From: Artocarpus heterophyllus
Taxonomy: Eukaryota; Streptophyta; Magnoliopsida; Rosales; Moraceae
NCBI GenBank assembly: GCA_025403435.1
Contig: CM046350.1
Coordinates: forward strand, 12,451,353 to 12,515,352
DNA: 64,000 bases
Reading direction: 5' to 3'
The notes under the pieces are model-generated. The model was not told where the DNA came from and did not search any database. It saw only the letters and a program-made list of their open reading frames with translations. The position numbers and the translations under genes were made by a program. Below are positions 47,778 to 58,742 of the stretch, one piece after another. Within the stretch, counting starts at the first letter, position 1; each line of letters opens with the position of its first letter.

Positions 47778-48472
47778 TTGCCCTCTTTGTTAAATATTCA
47801 TTAAAAAAACAGATGACAAATTGAGAAGCACGTGGCCATTAGGTGAGTTAGTTACTGTGGGAGGGTAAAAATTTCATTCATGTTGTCTTAATTAGCAAGC
47901 AGCTTCTTTTTGAAATTCAAGCTTTGGATACCTTAATTTAAGTGAAATTGCTGATGCCAAATTCAAACTTAACGGGAGGGGAAAAAAAATAGGAATTTTG
48001 TTTCTATTGTTTTATTTGTCTTCATATTAGGGGGATGAAGGGTATTGACGACCTCAAAATATTATGAACCACGCCTTTCACGTGCAGTCACGTGTTTTTT
48101 TTTTTTTTTTTTTTGACATTTCTAACATGTGAAATAGTAGTGAAGCAAAAGAAAATTAGAATTAAACAACTAAAAAGTCTACGTCTATATTTCCCAACTT
48201 CAGTAGAGAATTAACCTAGAAATTCATGGACCAATGATTTTCGGTCCTTTCAAAGACCACAACTGTACTAGACCCCATGACAACGGAAACACGTCCACTT
48301 TTGTCTGGTATTTTCAACTGATTTTTGGGCACCAATCCTATCAAAAAAACCAGCATAAACAATAGCTCCTCATTCCGGTCTCGTTGCTACCAACTCGAGC
48401 TATATATATTTTTACACACACGTATAAAACTACTCCAAAATTCTATAGTTCTAACTAGTTTCTGCCATAACT

Positions 48473-48552
48473 ATGGAATTCAATTGTCTGCAATTTCTGA
48501 TGAAGTCAAAAAAATTAAGGAAAGGATGTTCGCGTCGGACATTGATCCTTGA
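48473..48552 (+). pseudogene. truncated terpene synthase first exon, copy A
   Basis: Matches the first 26 or so codons of the gene at 58743 (SAISDEVKKIKERMFASDIDP). One base is lost after the second codon (ATGGAATTCAATTG against ATGGAATTGCAA), which shifts the frame, and a TGA follows the DIDP residues at 48550. Similarity to the real exon stops there. A TATA-like element (CTATATATATTT, about 48399) is upstream. Confidence 0.85.
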
Positions 48553-48889
48553 TAAAACGTCAGAAAAATAGTTTCAATTTTTTTCTATTCACACATAACA
48601 CATAATATTGAAAATTATAAAAGTAAAAATTGCTGCTAGTAATAACTTAATTTTATTCAACAATGTCTTATTTTCTTAATAAAAGGGTGTACTAATTTTA
48701 TTAGGACAAAACATAACTCAAGAACTAGGCCAAAATGGCCTTTACAAGATTAAAATAATAAAAATGTAAAATATTTGGAAAAAAAATCAAAATTTGAAAC
48801 TACAATAAGAAATTAAACTATTTGATCCAAGGAATAAGGAAACACAAATCAGAATCAGAATCCAAAATTCTTATGTCAAGTTATTACCA

Positions 48890-49060
48890 AGACAGAAATT
48901 ACTTAAAAAGGAATAATACACCTTTTATTGCAAAGTGTTGAGCCTAAATTACTAAAAAAGAAATAATACCTAAATTACTAAAAAAGGAATAATACACCTT
49001 TTATTGCAAAGTGTTGAGTTTAAATTACCAAAAAAGGAATAATAAACCTTTTATTGTGCA
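48890..49060 (+). repeat. 50-60-bp minisatellite in segment A
   Basis: About three units of AATTACTAAAAAAGGAATAA then TACACCTTTTATTGCAAAGTGTTGAG. The same array in segment B has about five. Confidence 0.75.
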
Positions 49061-49775
49061 CTTTTTATATCTCGCCCAATTTCGACTACACTGCCAGGCC
49101 TTCTAAAAATAGAAACATTGACTTTTGTGCCATAAAGGTTAGATCTTAATTTGCATAGCTACATCACTTTTCAATTTAATAGAAAAACAAAATAATCATT
49201 TAAGATTTATGATTCCTTTGATAACGCCATTGTAACTATATAGTTTGAACTACTACACTGTAAAACTTTCATATGCTACAATATAAAAAAAAAACTTATA
49301 ATATAAAGCTCTTACATGCTAAAATAAATTAGTTCTAACTATATAATTTCAATTCTTTTAAAAAAATCATAGTTCCAATTGATTTTTCAAACATATTTTT
49401 AATAGCAAAGTCCTCGATTTTTTAACATTAATTAAAATATTCGTTCATAATCACGCATTTTTTCTTGTTAATCGGAATCATATATTTTTTCAAACTGAAG
49501 ATGGGAATCCGCACATAAATATTCCAAGCATTCCAAGACTTGGACCTTTGAAGTCTGAATGAAGAAACCATTGCTGGAGTCCTGGACACGGCCCAATGAC
49601 CACGACAATAGTGTACACCTTATGAAATGTCACCTCAATTTAAGCGTCAAAAGAATTTTCAACCCTAGTACCATGAATATAACAACAAATTGAGTAATAT
49701 CTCATTAAAATTAAGAACAAAACCTTAAATATCACAGCTCTTTCTTCTCTATATCTTTCACACTTCAGACCGTCA

Positions 49776-50083
49776 GAAAATACAATATTATCCTAGTAAT
49801 ACAGTACTACTGCGTAAATACAAAAGTTTATCGGCGCCTTTGTTGGCACTGTTGGCGGCCTGGAAATACAATATTACTCTATTAACAATGTATTATCATG
49901 TAAATACAAAAGTTCACTGATAACATTGCTAGCACTGAAAAATACAAAATTACCCTAATAATATTGTATTATCATGTAAATACAAAAGTTCACTGTCGAC
50001 TTTGGCCGACCACTGGTGGCCAAGAAATGCGGTATTACCCTAATAATACTATAGCACCATATAAATACGAAATTTTATTGGTG
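49776..50083 (+). repeat. tandem array of about 80 bp units (left part)
   Basis: Units beginning with GAAATACAATATTACCCTAAT start near 49776, 49862, 49937 and 50022; each contains GTAAATACAAAAGTTCACT and GGCC-rich spacer. A fifth unit is on the other side of the solo LTR, at about 53970. Confidence 0.75.
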
Positions 50084-50088
50084 ATTTC

Positions 50089-53000
50089 TGTAATACCTGA
50101 GAATTTCTAATGCATTAAAAATGTATTAAGTTAAGGATTATATTAAGACAAAAAATACAGTTTTCATGAAAAATTATACAGTATTAGAATAATGCAGTGT
50201 AAGAAAGTACATTGATAAAGTTATACAGTATGAAAATTACACTGCAAAAGTAATGCAATGTAAGAATTAGACTGTTTAAGTTGAAGTAGTATAGGAATAA
50301 TACTATTTAGAGAATATTGATGAATAAGGAATGATGTAGTAGTATAGAAAATGTACCGACAGTATAAGAAAAATATTATGTGGTAAAAAATTACAGTGTA
50401 AATTTTGGGGCCCACCAAGTGGACACCCAATTGGATTTTATTGGGCCACCATGTCATGAAAGGTGGCCCAATCCCATTAAGACACCTAGTAACCCAACAG
50501 GTTACTTGATGAGTCACCTAAAAGGATAAGTAAGCATTTAATGCAAGTTTAGCCAAAATTATTTTCTTTTCTTCTTCCTCCCAAACTGGCAGCCATTAAT
50601 GAGCTCTTCCAAAAAATTTTGCAACTTCACATCTTAGGAAAAATAACCCCAATTAAGTTCAAGAGGCAAAGTTCTAGAAATTTCAACAAGTTTTAAGGTA
50701 AAAACTTAAACTTTTTTCAAGTTTTCAAGGGATTTTTCATGGGTTAAGGGAGAAGTTAACTCAAAGTGTTTGTGCATGAAAATGATGACTATGAAAGAGT
50801 TTCAAAGGAGCCTTGGAAGGTTAGAAATCACAAAGTGTTATTTGGGTAAGTTTTGATTTTTAAAGTTTTGAAATTATGTAATTTTTATTTTGATTTTTAT
50901 CCTTTTAAGGGCATGTGGGCTTTCAAGCAAAGTTTTGCTTAAATCCCATAGATACATGAATTATGGCATGTTGATCTTGTGAAATTTTAGGGTTAAATTG
51001 TTGAAAATGTTAGTTTTTGCAAAAAGTGTTATTCTTGTAATTTTAGTACTAATTTTGCAAAAATGATGAGTGTGCATGAAAATGATTGAAACAAGAGTTT
51101 GAACTGCCCTTGTAAGGGTAGAGATGATGATTAAAAACTAATTTTTACAAAAATACCCCAAGGACTAAATTGAAAGAAAAAGTTTATTTTCGACAGAATT
51201 AAAAAATACCCAAAACCACCCTTGTACAGTGGGAATTTTGAAAAAGTTAAAACATAAAAGTTGTAGATCTTGGTGAAACTGTTAGGCATGGCAAGCACTT
51301 CATCAAAAATCTCAACTGTTTTTGAGATTTTAATTTTACAAGAATTTGTTAAAATTGGAAAAAAAATTTAAAGGGCAAAAATGTCATTTCTTCAAAGGAT
51401 TTTGAATATGGTACTTTGAGCAAAAATGGTCCTCATGAAAAATGGGGAGTAATGGTTTAAAAAGATTATTTTTGGTTCTTGGACAAAAATATAAATATTT
51501 TTGTATTTCGGGCCAAAACTATAAAATTGTGTGAAAACTGGGTTTTCACTGGGGAACATTGGTTTCCTACACTGCTGTAGACAGTAAATATCATAGATAT
51601 TAAGTTTTAAAGATTAAATTTGAGTTAAGGAAATAATGGAGGAAAAAGAGTTAATGGCAAAATGGTCATTTTATGAAAAATGGTCAAAACAGACCTGAAA
51701 TGTCCGATTTCAAGAAACGCTCCTTAGTGGGTATTTTTCTATAATATGTAAGTAATGAAACGTTAAAGTTAAGCAATATGTTTTATAGAGTTAAGAAATG
51801 GACGAAAAACCCGTTAAGGGTAAAATCATCATTTGTAGGAAAACGGCTAGAACGGAGTCAAAAATTCCAATTTAGCAAAACGTCCCTAGATGAAAAATGT
51901 TTCATAATACGTTAAGTAACGTAACCGTCATATATGACAAGAGATTTAATAAGAGATGTTTAAGTAAACGCAAGGTAACCTGGTGGGTTACAAAATTAAG
52001 GAAAGGAAAGGGGTAAACCGATAGGGTACCAAGTTAAGTTAAGAAGGAATGAATGTTTAATGTTTACATTTTATTATCAATCGAGTAGATTGATAAAAAA
52101 AAAGTTAACTAATTAGTCGAGTGTCGTATGATTAAGACACAGAGGCCGACTAATAGAAGGAAAAGGAACGGAATAGAAAACGCTAGAGCGTAGTCCAGGT
52201 AAGTTTCAAACCTCACCTATAGCATGAAATAAATGGTTTTCAAATGCTTATATTTATGTTTGCAAATGTGTTGGCCATTTTTATGCAAATTGCCTTTGAA
52301 GAATGTTTGCATTTGTTATGCAAGAGGTTTTAAAGTTTAAATCAAGATTTGTAATGTATTTGCAACTATTATGTTTAAAGCATGATTACATATAATATGC
52401 ATAAAGTTTTTGAAGATCAAGTAAAAGTTTGCAATGTAATTGCAATAATTATGTTTAAAGTATGTTTTGCATTTGATTAATGCATAATGTTTTACAGCTT
52501 AAGTTATAAGTTATATGATGCATTTGTTATGCAATAAGTTGCATTTGTTATGTAATAAGTTTCAGAATAAAAGTTATGATTTACAAAATATGATTGCATT
52601 ATATGTTGCATTTGTTATGCAATAAGTGTTAGAATACAAGTTATGATTTGCAAATTGTGTTTGCTTTATATGATGCCTTTGTTATGCAATATGTTGCATT
52701 TGTTATGCAATGGTTTTACAATACAAGCTATGATTTGCACGTGTGTTGCATATGATGTGATTACATTTGATATGCTCACTAAAGTTAATAAGAAGGTAAC
52801 GTAAAGATAAAAAGAAAATGTCATACCAACCTCCTTGTTGTGAGGTAATGAAAGTAAAGTTAAAGTTTGACCTCATAGATGTGAGGTACATGACCTCGAT
52901 GTTTGATGGACTCAAGTCTTCCGCAAGGGAAGCATCATTTTTATGATCTCATGATTAATGATGTTGGTACGAACACTAAAATAAGATAAGAAAAGATAAT

Positions 53001-53946
53001 GAACATGGATAGAAAGTTAAAGTAAGATAAGGAAAGTTAAGAAACAAAGGTAGGAAGTTAAAGTAAAAAAAGAATGATCATAAGACGCTCATAATCAAAA
53101 ATTCATAATTGAGCATAAATTGAGAGATTTATTTTGATTTTGCTTACTTTTCTTGCTCGAAAACATTTTTATGTTATGAAAAACATTTTGAGGAATGTTT
53201 TAAGTTAAATGTTTATGAAAACATTTTCATGGTTACAAGAAAAGGTTTATAAATGACGTTTTAAGAAAAACGATCAAAAAATGTTTTACGAAAAATGTTT
53301 ATGTAAAACGTTTTAGAAATGTTTTATCAAGAATGTTTATGAAAACTGTTTTTAGAAATGTTTATAAAAAACGTTCATGAAAAATATTAAAAGAGAGATT
53401 TTTATGAGAAAAGTTTTTAAAGTATGTTTAAATGATTTGTGAGAATATGTTTGAACTTACTGAGCGAAAGCTCATAAAAAGTTTTTTCATGCTATAGGTA
53501 GTTTTGTGGGCGACTAGTAGGCTCCGTTAGAAGACTTGGGTGCTGCGGAGGGCAAATGCGAAGATTTAAGTATGGATACTACTATAGTTTGCTTCCACTA
53601 CTCTAAGAAAAGGTTTTTTACTATTTAATATAGTGTTTTTAAAGTTTTAAGATATGTATTTTACGAAAAGTTTAACTTAATAATAAAAATAAGTTTTAAG
53701 TTACGGTTCAGTTAATGCTTCTTATTAAGTTTTAAGAAATGATTTGAAATGGATTTAAAGTCAGTTGTTGAGCGAGGTCTTAACTTAAAATGCGATAAAG
53801 GTCGCATCAATTTTAAAGAACGTTTTAAAGATTGTTTAAAGAAAAAAAATCTATTTCAGTATTTTTCTTACTAAGTAAGAAATATTAATGTTTAAGAACG
53901 ATGTTTAAGTAAGTAAAGTGATTACCTGAAAAGACGGGTCGTCACA
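50089..53946 (+). mobile_element. solo LTR of 3.86 kb with perfect 5-bp TSD
   Basis: Starts TGTAATACCTGAGAATTT and ends GACGGGTCGTCACA; the flanks are ATTTC (50084-50088) and ATTTC (53947-53951). There is no second LTR, gag or pol, so the internal part was lost by LTR recombination. The end sequences resemble plant Ty3-gypsy LTRs of the Tekay/Del type. It contains a repeated block TTGCATTTGTTATGCAATAAG (about 52500-52745, units of about 85 bp) and a second set of AATGTTTATGAAAAC units (53190-53380). Confidence 0.88.
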
Positions 53947-53951
53947 ATTTC

Positions 53952-54199
53952 ATCAGACCATCGGCCACTGAGAAATATAATATTGCTAGGGTTTGTAAAG
54001 GTCCAAGTAAATACAGTGTATTGCAAAGGCCGATCCTAGTAAAACTGTATTACTTGGAGAATCAGAGGTTGATCGCACAGTGAAAAGATATTGCAAAGGT
54101 CCAATATATTAGTTAGATTATTTTTTTATTAGCTAAAGAATTTAAGAATTAAAGTTTGTTATTTACAATTTACAATATTTACATATTTTTTAACATTTT
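53952..54199. repeat. tandem array remainder and flank
   Basis: Contains unit five of the array at 49776 and diverged CAAAGGTCCAA / GGCCGATCC pieces. Confidence 0.55.
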
Positions 54200-55163
54200 T
54201 TATTTTATAGATTTTTATGAATTTTTAAGGAACTTTAATAAGCAATGCAACCAAATTAAAGATGGAACTGTAACAATAAGTGCAATTAATTTAAAAGAAC
54301 AAAGCAGTAATTAAAAAAAGTTGAAATGATTAAATTTTAAAGAAAACAATATTTATGAAAATGTTGAGGATTAAAGGTTCTATTTTGGCAACAATTTATT
54401 AGAAAGGTTTAAGCATACAATATGCCATCTTTTGTCGATAATAAATCAAGAGTTACTAAGCATTTAATGTGTCAATTCATGTCTATAATATATCCAAAAC
54501 TCATTTTAACAAATAGGTATAATTTTAAAATTAATTAACTAAAATTACTAACACAATTAAAGTTAAGCATTCACCATGCCATTTCCTGTCTATGAATAAT
54601 CAAAGTATTTTTAAGCATTACCCATGCCAGCCTATGTCTATAAAAATCAAAACTTAATTTTGTAAAAATTTTAACTAAATTAACAAGAAAATCATAAGTT
54701 TTTTAAAAATAATTATGGCATTATAACTAATTAAAAAAAATAAAAAATAAAAAATATTTAAACGAGTTTTGCCAGAATTTTCCCCTCTTTTCTTAAGTAG
54801 AAAAGAAATTAGAAAACATATTTAAAATAAAAGCATACGTAATTTTATTAAACATATTTTTACTAAACTAAAAGAAAACTAAGAACTTACAAGAGAGAGA
54901 GAGAAAATTGTCCAAAACTTACAGAAGAGGGGGGGAGAATATAATGAAAGGGGTGTATGCATAGGATGAGAAAAGTTACTCTTTACATATTTTTAGAATT
55001 ATTTATTTATTTATTGATGTTATTTTATTTAGATATTTTCTGTTGCAACTGACTGGGATATAAATTAGGGATTTTCTTTTTTTTTTTTAATTTATTACTA
55101 CCGCCCCATAATCTTTAATCAGCCTTTAGAACAGATTTGATATTGTTATTATTATTATTATTA

Positions 55164-55195
<32 letters not shown>

Positions 55196-56170
55196 TTCTC
55201 TGCGTGAAACTATCTCCAACAGGCTTGATTTGCTTTGTGACAAGTTAGACCACGAAGCACAGAGCTGGCGTTAAGAGCAAATCTGGAGAGTCGGATGCGT
55301 GATCAAACGAATGCAGGCGCTGGGCTTTAATGTGGAAGATCTGGGATTGGGTGGACCAGATCTGGGCCATTGGTATAGTTGCGGTTTGCCCATTTGGCGG
55401 TTGTGGAAGCAAGAGCACGTGAAATGCAGCACACTGGATTTAGAGTTGGACTTTGACGCTGACAAAGACGGGCGGGCAGCCAGGATTGCTTGGGTAGTTT
55501 GATCAAACGGTCCTGCTCTTGCCACATGACATTCTTTTAATTAAAATTTATATTTGATTTCCTGTGCATTTAATGTCCACTTTTGCCCCTTTTTGCGTTC
55601 ATTTGCTCCGTTTTCTTACGGTTTTTAAATTTAAAATAAAACAATCGTACTAAAATTAATTATTTAATATTTACAATAATTATAAACAATTTGTTGAAAC
55701 ACACGAAAAATTAACAAACCTTAACATTTTCACACAGATAAATTATTTAAAACTCAGAAATATTTTAAAAATTACTAAAAAAATATAACAAAGCATATTC
55801 ACAAACTAAAAAATTATTTTTAAACACTCTAAGATTAAAAATAAAATTACACAAGATTATTTTTATGGTTTTAATTAATTTCAAATGATTATTTCCACTG
55901 TTTTAATTAATTTCAAACTAATTAATTATTAAGCACAAAAAAAATGACTCTAAAAATTACTAAAAATATTATTAAACATAAAATACTAAAAAATACACAA
56001 TTAAACACATTTTCACACTAAGATAGAAAAATAATATTTAACATACGAATGCTATAATTAAGGAGTTTAACGAGATATGTGAATGCAAAATGATGACATT
56101 AAACTTTAGAAAATGTACATTTTTACAGTCTCATCACACTCCCAACTAGCTTATTGCTAGTCCTGAGAAA
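54200..56170 (+). mobile_element. decayed LTR-type repeat, copy 2 (plus orientation)
   Basis: Inverted partner of 5780-7490. It has three tandem pieces around AAGCAT(A/T)CA..ATGCCATCTTTTGTC (54408-54650), a GA-rich block (54892-54945), an (ATT)n run (55140-55196), a GC-rich block (55215-55530) and the motif CTCCCAACTAGCTTATTGCTAG (about 56145), which is common in Tat-type gypsy elements. The frames at 55299-55502 and 55271-55525 fall in the GC-rich block and have no known domain. Confidence 0.5.
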
Positions 56171-56484
56171 TTAAAGCAATAAAAACATTAAAATAGACAA
56201 AAAAAAAATTGATTTCTCACTAGCTTGTGACTCCTTATAGATAGTCCGCAGAGGTTGTTTCAAAGTCATCCCTCAAAGTAAAATGCAAATATTATTAAAG
56301 TTTATGGTACATTTCAAGGGCATATCTCATATTTAAGATAGATTTTCCCGTATGTGCACTATTCTATCACTAATCAAAGCTACTAACCAGATGAATTTAC
56401 ATTAATATAAACTAATTTATTTTAATAAAATCTCATAAGCTTGTTTTTTTTCCCTCTCTCCACTAATGTAGAGACTAGAAAGAA
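56171..56484. other. AT-rich DNA between the LTR-type repeat and segment B
   Basis: Probably the tail of the LTR-type repeat; nothing else recognised. Confidence 0.4.
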
Positions 56485-57381
56485 AATAATTATATTGAAT
56501 AAGATTTTTATTCCTAAATAAGTAAACACTAGAAAGGAGATGAGACTCTTTCTATAGACTATTAAATAGATAATTAAACACTAGAAATGGAATAAATAAT
56601 CCCCATTACTATCACTTTACATTATTTTCAGATTCCAATATATTTCCCTTATATTCCTTTACACTTTAGTAAACATGCCTTAAACATCGAATAAACTAAA
56701 CTTACCCTCTTTGTTAAATATTCATTAAAAAACAGATGACAAATTAACAAGCACGTGACCATTAGGTAAGTTACTGGCTGTTGGAGGGTAAAATTTCATT
56801 CATGTTGTTTTAATTTGCAAGCAGCTTCTTCTTGAAATCCATGCTTTGGATGCCTTAATTTAATTGAGAATGGTGATGCCAAATTCACACTTAACGGGAG
56901 AGAAAAAAAATAGGAATTTTGTTTCTATCGTTTAATTTGTCTTCATATGAGGGGGACGAAGGGCGTTGAGGACATCAAAATATTGTGAACCACGCCTTTC
57001 AAGTCCAGTCAGGCTTTTTTTTTTTGACATTTCTAATATGTGGAATAGTAGTGAAGCAAAAGAAAATTAGAATTAAACAACTAAAAAGTCTACGTTATAT
57101 TTCCCAACTTCAGTAGAGAACTAACCTAGAAATTCATGGACCAATGAGCTTCGGTTCTTTCAAAGAAGACAACTGTGCTAGACCCCATGACAACGGAAAC
57201 ACGTCCACTTTTGTCTGGTATTTTCAACTGATTTTTGGGCACCAATCCTATTAAAAAACCAGTATAAACAATAGCGCCTCATTCCGGTCTCGTTACTGCC
57301 AACTCGAGCTATATATATTTTTACACACACATATAAAACTAGTCCAAAATTCTATAGTTTTAACTAGTTTCTGCCATACTT

Positions 57382-57472
57382 ATGGAATTGCAATTGTCTG
57401 CAATTTCTCATTAAGTCAAAAAAATTAAGGAAAGGATGTTCGCATCGGACATCGATCCTTAATAAAATGTCA
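57382..57472 (+). pseudogene. truncated terpene synthase first exon, copy B
   Basis: Starts ATGGAATTGCAATTGTC like the real exon but has TAA at codon 11 and again after the DIDP residues. Similarity to the real exon stops at the same base as in copy A (after GATCCTT), so the truncation happened before the segment was duplicated. Confidence 0.87.
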
Positions 57473-57784
57473 GAAAAATAGTTTCAATTTTTGTCGATTC
57501 ACACATAACACATAATATTGAAAATTATAAGAGTAAAAATTGCTGCTAGTAATAACTCAATTTTATTCAACCATGTCTTCTTTTCTTAATAAAAGGGTGT
57601 ACTAATTTTAGCACAAAACATAACTCAAGAACTAGGCCAAAATAGCCTTTACAAGATTAAAATAATAAAAATGTAAAACATTTTGAAAAAAATCAAAATT
57701 TGAAACTACAATAAGAAATTAAACTATTTGATCCAAGGAATTAGGAAACACAAATCAGAATGAGAATCCAAAACTCTTATGTCA

Positions 57785-58040
57785 AGTTATTGCCAAGAAA
57801 GAAATTACTAAAAAGGGAATAATACACCTTTTATCGCGTGGCAAAGTGTTGAGCCTAAATTACTAAAAAAGGAATAATACACCTTTTATTGCAAAGTGTT
57901 GAGGTTAAATTACTAAAAAAATTATGATATGCCTTTTATGGAAAAGTGTTATATATTACTAAAAAAAGGTATAGTACACATTTTACGGCAAAGTGTTGAG
58001 CCTAAATTACTAGAAAAGGAATAATACATCTTTTATCGTG
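57785..58040 (+). repeat. 50-60-bp minisatellite in segment B
   Basis: About five imperfect units of the sequence found at 48890-49060, with one unit enlarged (CGCGTGG) and others diverged. Confidence 0.75.
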
Positions 58041-58666
58041 GCTTTCTCTCCCAATTTCGACAACATTACCTAGGCCTTCTAAAAATAGAAACATTGACTT
58101 ATGTGCCATAAATGCTAAATCTTAATTTGCATATCTAATCACTTTTTAATGTAGCAGAAAAACAAAATAATCGTATAACATTAAGGCTTCGTTTGATAAC
58201 GTAGTTTCAACTATATAGTTTTAATTGCTACAGTGTAAAGCTTTTATATGCTATAATATAATATAAAGCAAAAAAAAAATAGGCTACAGTAAAAAACTCT
58301 TGCATGCTAGAATAAATTGATTACAACTATATAGCTCCAGGTCCTAAAAAAACCATATAGTTCCAATTGATTTTTCAAACACACTTTCAATAGTCAAGTC
58401 CTTGATTTTTTAACATTAATTAATATTCATTAATTAATTACGAATAACACGTCTTTTTCTTATTAATCCGAATCATACATTTTTCCAAACTGAAGATGGG
58501 AAACGGCACGTAAATATTCCAACCATTCAGAGACTTGTACCTTTGAAGTGTGGATAAACAGACCATCACTGGAGGCCTTGACCCGGCCCAACGACCACGA
58601 CAGACCGTTCACATTTTATGAATTGACACCTCAATTTAAGCGTCAAAAGAATTTCCAACGCTAGAA

Positions 58667-58742
58667 CTATAAACACCCCCTCATCCTCTAGGTATAGTAC
58701 ACTTCAAAATTGAATCTCTTGCATTAATCAATCTCTGCTATA
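58667..58742 (+). promoter_or_regulatory. TATA box and 5' UTR of the terpene synthase
   Basis: CTATAAACACC at 58667 lies about 75 bp before the ATG, so transcription probably begins near 58695-58700. The stretch GTATAGTACACTTCAAAATT matches the corresponding part of the truncated copies. Confidence 0.6.

Larger units (their letters stand above)
47605..49680 (+). repeat. duplicated segment A (terpene synthase 5' region)
   Basis: Matches 56485-58680 along its whole length, including the end of the MITE, a promoter, a truncated terpene synthase first exon, a 50-bp minisatellite and the sequence that lies just upstream of the real gene's TATA box. Similarity ends near 49678, exactly before what would be the TATA box, so the second start site is missing here. 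Confidence 0.85.
56485..58680 (+). repeat. duplicated segment B (terpene synthase upstream region)
   Basis: Second copy of 47605-49680. It leads directly into the real terpene synthase promoter. It holds a truncated first exon, a longer minisatellite, and the right end of the GGGCATGTTTAC MITE, whose left part is missing. Confidence 0.85.

Noticed and set aside
48325..48552. 75-codon frame as a complete small protein
   Set aside because: Only its end matches terpene synthase exon 1; the start is promoter sequence and the true ATG is frameshifted.
55271..55527. Frames on both strands as a small gene
   Set aside because: Inside the same GC-rich repeat block and without a recognisable domain.
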